From assembly GCF_900172345.1 (NCBI RefSeq), contig NZ_FWFY01000005.1:62001-126000 (forward strand): DNA of 64,000 bases, written 5' to 3'. Shown here piece by piece: positions 60,701 to 64,000 of the stretch. A program made the translations under genes and the position numbers. Source of the DNA: Limimaricola soesokkakensis (GTDB lineage: Bacteria > Pseudomonadota > Alphaproteobacteria > Rhodobacterales > Rhodobacteraceae). The notes beneath the pieces are model-generated. The model was not told the DNA's origin and did not search any database. It worked only from the letters and a program-made list of their open reading frames with translations. Positions within the stretch are counted from its first letter, which is position 1. The number at the start of each line of letters is the position of its first letter.

Positions 60701-61359
60701 GGTCTCTCTCCCCGCAGGAAGGCCTGCCAGCCCTCCGCGTCATGCGCGATCACCGTGAAGCGGTGGTCGCGGTATCCCGGTCCGTTGTATTCGGCGTTCA
60801 GCCCCTCGTAGCGGCCCGGCCGGTCGGCCTCGAGCCTGAGCACGTTCACATGACCCGGCACGGCGTCGAGCTTGCCCGCCAGCCGCGGCACCCAGAAGGA
60901 ATGGACCACGTCGGCGGAGCTGATCGCCACGTCGACCGGGCGCCCGGCGGGGATGTGAAGCTCGTTCTCGGTCACCCGCCCGGGCGCGTCGGCATAGCCG
61001 AAGCGCCAGTCCCATTGCCGGGCCTCGGCGCGCACCTCGACCAGATCGGGCGTGGCGCGCGGCAGCAGCCGTTCGCCGATCACGAGACCGTAGGCCAGCA
61101 GCGCGGCGAGCACGACCAGCGGAAAGGCGAGGCCGAGCCAGACGACGAAGCGCCGCTCCTGCACCTCGCCCGGCGGCCGCCGCCAGGCCCAGGCGATCAG
61201 CCCGGCGACGAGAAGGAAGATCGCCGTCGCGCCGATCAAGAGCACCCACCACAGCGTGGCGATGATCGCGGCGGCGGGTCCGGCCGGATGCACTGCCGAA
61301 AGGCTCTCTTCGCAACCGGCGAGCAGCAGGAGTGTTGAGCCGGCGACACCACTGCGCAG
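60697..61359 (-). CDS. Heme-copper oxidase subunit II lacking CuA ligands (quinol-oxidase-like); start uncertain
   Basis: The frame gives a lipoprotein-type N-terminus (LRSGVAGSTLLLLAGC, lipobox LAGC), two membrane spans and a cupredoxin domain ending VHSFWVPRLAGKLDAVPGH and GLNAEYNGPGYRDHRF. Where CuA subunits have CSEFCG, this has NAEYNG, so the CuA cysteines are missing, as in CyoA-type quinol oxidase subunits. No in-frame ATG, GTG or TTG lies near the start. CTG at 61359 is the nearest possible codon. An ATG at 61373 is out of frame by one base, so a frameshift or sequencing error is also possible. The gene overlaps the subunit I/III gene by 4 bp. Confidence 0.8.
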   Translation of the reverse strand: MRSGVAGSTLLLLAGCEESLSAVHPAGPAAAIIATLWWVLLIGATAIFLLVAGLIAWAWRRPPGEVQERRFVVWLGLAFPLVVLAALLAYGLVIGERLLPRATPDLVEVRAEARQWDWRFGYADAPGRVTENELHIPAGRPVDVAISSADVVHSFWVPRLAGKLDAVPGHVNVLRLEADRPGRYEGLNAEYNGPGYRDHRFTVIAHDAEGWQAFLRGERP

Positions 61360-61371
61360 GAGAGGCCGGGC

Positions 61372-61884
61372 ATGGCGGAAGAGATGATCAACGAAAAGGA
61401 GGATCTGGTCGATCCGATCGCGGAAGCGCCGGGCTACGACCAGACAGAATCCCTCGTCGGGATCTGGGGCCATCCGCTGCACGCGATGAGCGTGGCCTTT
61501 CCGGTGGCGCTGACCTTCTGCAATTTCGGGGCCGACGTCCTCTACTGGTGGTCTGGCGAGCTGTTCTGGGCCCGCGCCGCGATCTGGGCGGCGGGTACGG
61601 CCTTCCTGTTCGGCCTCGCCGCAGGCGCCACGGGCACCGCCGAGCTGCTGTTGGTTCCCGGCATCCGCATCCGCGCCCCGGCATGGACCCATTTCGTGAT
61701 CGCGGTGCTGCTGCTGTCGCTGCTTGGGCTGAACTGGGGCTACCGGCTGCAGGGCTACGAGGCGGCGGTGCTGCCCTACGGCATCCTGATGTCGGGCTTC
61801 AACGTGCTCGTGGTGATGGTCACGGGATGGCATGGCGGCAAACTCGTTTTCGATTATCGTCTGGGCACGTCGAAAGGCAGCTGA
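61372..61884 (+). CDS. DUF2231-type membrane protein
   Basis: A 170-aa protein with about four membrane segments and DUF2231-like features: GHPLHAMSVAFPVALTFCNFGADVLYWWSGELFWARAAIW and GWHGGKLVFDYRLG. An AGGAGAGG ribosome-binding site precedes the ATG. Function unknown; members are often near heme or redox genes. It is on the opposite strand to its neighbours, lying between the subunit II gene and a CopD-like gene whose 3' end overlaps its own by 31 bp. Confidence 0.8.
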   Translation: MAEEMINEKEDLVDPIAEAPGYDQTESLVGIWGHPLHAMSVAFPVALTFCNFGADVLYWWSGELFWARAAIWAAGTAFLFGLAAGATGTAELLLVPGIRIRAPAWTHFVIAVLLLSLLGLNWGYRLQGYEAAVLPYGILMSGFNVLVVMVTGWHGGKLVFDYRLGTSKGS

Positions 61885-62363
61885 TTGCCGCGCGGCTCTG
61901 CGAGCCAGCCGGGCACCGGGATCTCGCTGAGCTCCGGCTTGGCGAGGACCAGCACCAGGATCGTCAGGATCGGCACCAGTAGCAGGACGAGCGGCAGCAC
62001 CGGGTTCGGCGCCCGGTGCGCGCCTTCGCGTTCGGCCACCGCGACGAGGACGTAGCCGACCCAGACGTGAAAGCTCACCAGCAGCGCCACGAAGACCAGC
62101 TTCGCGAACATCCATGTCACGAAGACCTCGCGCAGGAAGATCAGCCCGGTGCCCGAGGCGATGGCAAGCACCGCCGAGGGCGTGACAAAATAGGTATAGG
62201 CGTAATGGGTGGCGCGGCGGATGCGATCGTAATCGCTCTGGCCGATCGCCGGGTCGTGCCGCGACAGCATCAATGGCAGCGCGAAGAGCCCGCCGCACCA
62301 CAGCAGCAGCATGCCGACATGCAGCGCCTTCAGATGCGGGATCAGCCCGGCGAGCCAGCTCAT
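61854..62363 (-). CDS. CopD-like membrane protein
   Basis: A 169-aa protein with about four membrane segments: HLKALHVGMLLLWCGGLFALPLML, THYAYTYFVTPSAVLAIASGTGLIFL, VTWMFAKLVFVALLVSFHVWVGYVLV and VLPLVLLLVPILTILVLVL. Conserved His residues on the membrane (HLKALHVG, HVWVGYV) suit heme or copper binding, as in the CopD/HemJ-like group. The ATG overlaps the ctaG stop. It probably helps supply or insert copper or heme for the oxidase. Confidence 0.78.
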   Translation of the reverse strand: MSWLAGLIPHLKALHVGMLLLWCGGLFALPLMLSRHDPAIGQSDYDRIRRATHYAYTYFVTPSAVLAIASGTGLIFLREVFVTWMFAKLVFVALLVSFHVWVGYVLVAVAEREGAHRAPNPVLPLVLLLVPILTILVLVLAKPELSEIPVPGWLAEPRGNQLPFDVPRR

Positions 62364-63070
62364 GCCGCCGCACGCTCCGCCATGCGCCAGCCGCGGCGCG
62401 CGGAGAGGGCGATCACCGCGAGATAGGGCAGCATCGCCGGCACCCACATGATCAGCCCGCCGAGCTGCTGATCGGCCAGCGGCGAGAGGCCCCAGCCGAG
62501 CGGCGCCAGCGCATGCGCCGCGTAGAGCTGCGCCGGGGCGAAGGTGAGGATTGCGCCGAGCAGCCCCATCTGCATGAGCCCGGCCAGCGTCCACAGCATC
62601 GCCTCGATGGCCGATCGCTCGGCCAGCACGGCGCGCCAGAACCAGACGGCTGAGCCCAGCAGGCTCAGCTGCATGATCCAGTAGACAGCGATGTCGCGCA
62701 GCGCGAGGTCATAGGCGGCAGGCAGATGCCAGGCCCAGAGCAGGGCGGTCGAGATCAGGAAAGGCAGGGCGGCGCCCGAGGAGCGGCGGCTGGGCCACGC
62801 GGCGGCGAGCAGCGGTGCCGCTACGGCCACCAGCAGCACGTGGTGCACGACCCGTGCCGAGAACAGCGCCACCGCCATCGCGCAGAGCGGCGAGACGAAG
62901 GCGAGGGCCAGCACCGCCGTCGCGGCGAGGCCGGCGCGGCTGTGCCGCAGGGCGATCGCCATGACGAACAGGGCGCCCAGCAGCAGGGGATCGAAATTCC
63001 ACGATTGCAGCGCGTTTTCTGGCAGCGGTGCCGCGCCGCAATAGCTCCCCGGCAATATCCACTCCGACAT
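62360..63070 (-). CDS. ctaG: CtaG (caa3-type) cytochrome oxidase assembly protein
   Basis: A 236-aa membrane protein with about seven hydrophobic segments, among them MAVALFSARVVHHVLLVAVAAPLLAA and PFLISTALLWAWHLPAAYDLAL, which match the caa3_CtaG family (conserved His in ARVVHH and WAWHLP). Such proteins are needed to assemble caa3-type oxidases, probably for copper. It begins the minus-strand group ctaG-copD followed by the oxidase genes. Confidence 0.85.
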   Translation of the reverse strand: MSEWILPGSYCGAAPLPENALQSWNFDPLLLGALFVMAIALRHSRAGLAATAVLALAFVSPLCAMAVALFSARVVHHVLLVAVAAPLLAAAWPSRRSSGAALPFLISTALLWAWHLPAAYDLALRDIAVYWIMQLSLLGSAVWFWRAVLAERSAIEAMLWTLAGLMQMGLLGAILTFAPAQLYAAHALAPLGWGLSPLADQQLGGLIMWVPAMLPYLAVIALSARRGWRMAERAAA

Positions 63071-63260
63071 CCGGCATCCCCTCGCCCCGTTCGCGCAGGC
63101 GCCCGGTTTCGGCCATCCCACTGAACCGAACGTCCCGGATCGGCTCGGGTTCTACCGATGGTCGCATAAATTTGACGCGTGTCCGCAATCGGGTATGGGG
63201 CCGGGAAAACGCCCGGCCTGGCCATTGCGGGGACATAGCTAAGCATCCTATTTTTCGGGC

Positions 63261-63695
63261 ATGGGTAGCGAAGCGCTTTACCACCTGCTCGACCCAGGCA
63301 ACGCGCACCGTCTCCGGGGTGCCGAGATTTTCGACCACGCGGTCGATCCGGAGCAGCTGGCAAGATTCCTGGCCGATGAAGGTCACGTGCTGGTCTTCGC
63401 GACGGTCGGTGACGCCGTGGTTGGCTTCGCGTCCGGCACCGTGCTGCTTCACCCCGACAAGAAACCGGCCCTCTTCATCAACGAGGTCGGCGTCATCGAG
63501 CGATCGCGGCGGCAGGGCATTGGCACGGCGCTCTGCGGTATGTTGATCGAGGTGGCACGTGCGCGCGGATGCAAGGGGGTCTGGCTCGCCACCGAGGCGG
63601 ACAATCATGCCGCACGAGCGCTCTACCGGCGGCTCGAGGCGAGGGAAACGCGAGACCTGGTCGCCTATGACTGGGATGGCGCGATGGATGCGTGA
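63261..63695 (+). CDS. GNAT-family N-acetyltransferase
   Basis: A 144-aa acetyltransferase: FATVGDAVVGFASGTVLL, INEVGVIERSRRQGIGTALCGMLIEVAR (acetyl-CoA loop RRQGIGTA) and LATEADNHAARALYRRLEARETRDLVAY. The general layout resembles small aminoglycoside 3-N-acetyltransferase-type GNATs, but the match is not specific, so no substrate is assigned. The gene stands alone, divergent from ctaG across a 190-bp gap. Confidence 0.85.
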   Translation: MGSEALYHLLDPGNAHRLRGAEIFDHAVDPEQLARFLADEGHVLVFATVGDAVVGFASGTVLLHPDKKPALFINEVGVIERSRRQGIGTALCGMLIEVARARGCKGVWLATEADNHAARALYRRLEARETRDLVAYDWDGAMDA

Positions 63696-64000
63696 TCGCC
63701 GCGAAGCGATTGATACGGGTCAGCGGGCGATCCCTGTGCTGCCTTCAATCCGATACCTGCACGCCTCGCCAATCTGGCCAATGCGCCAATTGCCAATTGG
63801 AAATTTCCGACCGGTCGAGCTGGCCGAGCCGGACCGCGGCGCGAGGGTGGGTCACGGCCATGCCACGAACAGGGGAAAGTTCGGCCTGTCCGGACAACTA
63901 CGCCCTTCGCATGTCGCTCCGTCAGATCTCGCAGTCACCCGTAAGCAGTGGAGGCCGACCTGGGAAGTGTCCACCGAATGCGCTCGTGAAAAAATCTTTG
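63696..64000. other. Right-end intergenic region, no gene seen
   Basis: The last 305 bp hold no convincing gene on either strand. A degenerate parS-like palindrome is at 63789-63804. The sequence becomes less GC-rich toward the end of the window. Confidence 0.5.
63789..63804. other. parS-like palindrome (site 4, one mismatch)
   Basis: ATTGCCAATTGGAAAT differs at one base from the perfect 19113 site. It is about 41 kb from the rep-par genes by this coordinate system; on a circular replicon it could be closer the other way round. It may be a weaker outlying ParB site or chance. Confidence 0.5.

Noticed and set aside
63261-63695. Aminoglycoside acetyltransferase resistance gene
   Set aside because: Only general GNAT features can be seen; nothing specific for aminoglycosides, and no mobile element or integron context.

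Overview
The window is high-GC DNA whose gene content and plasmid type look like a Rhodobacteraceae (Roseobacter-group) alphaproteobacterium. It appears to be part of an extrachromosomal replicon (plasmid or chromid). A replication and partition module at 19.0-23.0 kb carries a Rep_3 (RepB-type) initiator, five 22-bp iterons, ParA, ParB and 16-bp parS-like palindromes. A further parS-like site lies near the right end. I see no rRNA, tRNA, CRISPR array, transposase or prophage.

Layout. 0-2.1 kb: start of a TctC-type binding-protein gene (cut by the window edge), a WYL regulator and a GST gene broken by an in-frame TGA. 2.9-6.0 kb: cyanate operon (FNT channel, PP2C phosphatase/Ser-Thr kinase fusion, cyanase). 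6.2-7.9 kb: ABC-F ATPase with a possible leader ORF. 8.1-18.9 kb: sugar-acid catabolism (idonate 5-dehydrogenase, gluconate 5-dehydrogenase, gluconokinase, TRAP transporter, two LacI regulators, GMC oxidoreductase, enolase-superfamily protein). 19.1-23.0 kb: replication/partition. 23.1-32.2 kb: C3-sulfonate degradation (CuyA, CuyZ, a HisD/HpsN-like dehydrogenase, a TauABC transporter, an Asp/Glu-racemase-like protein, a DegT aminotransferase, a LysR regulator). 32.5-33.0 kb: EF-hand protein. 33.1-46.1 kb: myo-inositol uptake and catabolism (ABC transporter, LacI regulator, three Gfo/Idh/MocA dehydrogenases, IolE, IolD, IolC, IolB, IolJ). 46.3-57.0 kb: a one-carbon/N-demethylation operon (second TauABC-like transporter, PurU, FolD, EtfAB, dimethylglycine-dehydrogenase-like enzyme) with a divergent LysR. 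57.2-63.7 kb: FAA hydrolase, an unusual heme-copper oxidase cluster and a GNAT acetyltransferase.

The replicon reads as a catabolic accessory element. Each block pairs its own importer with a dedicated pathway and usually a local regulator with a palindromic operator. The most interesting parts are: the sulfonate operon, whose enzyme set would fit conversion of an amino-hydroxy-sulfonate such as cysteinolate through D- and L-cysteate to pyruvate and sulfite; a terminal oxidase whose subunit II lacks CuA ligands and whose subunit I has Gln at the usual K-channel Lys; a kinase/phosphatase fusion inside a cyanate operon; and GC-rich hairpins placed just after all four complete solute-binding-protein genes. 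All functional names come from reading the translations by eye; no database search was run.
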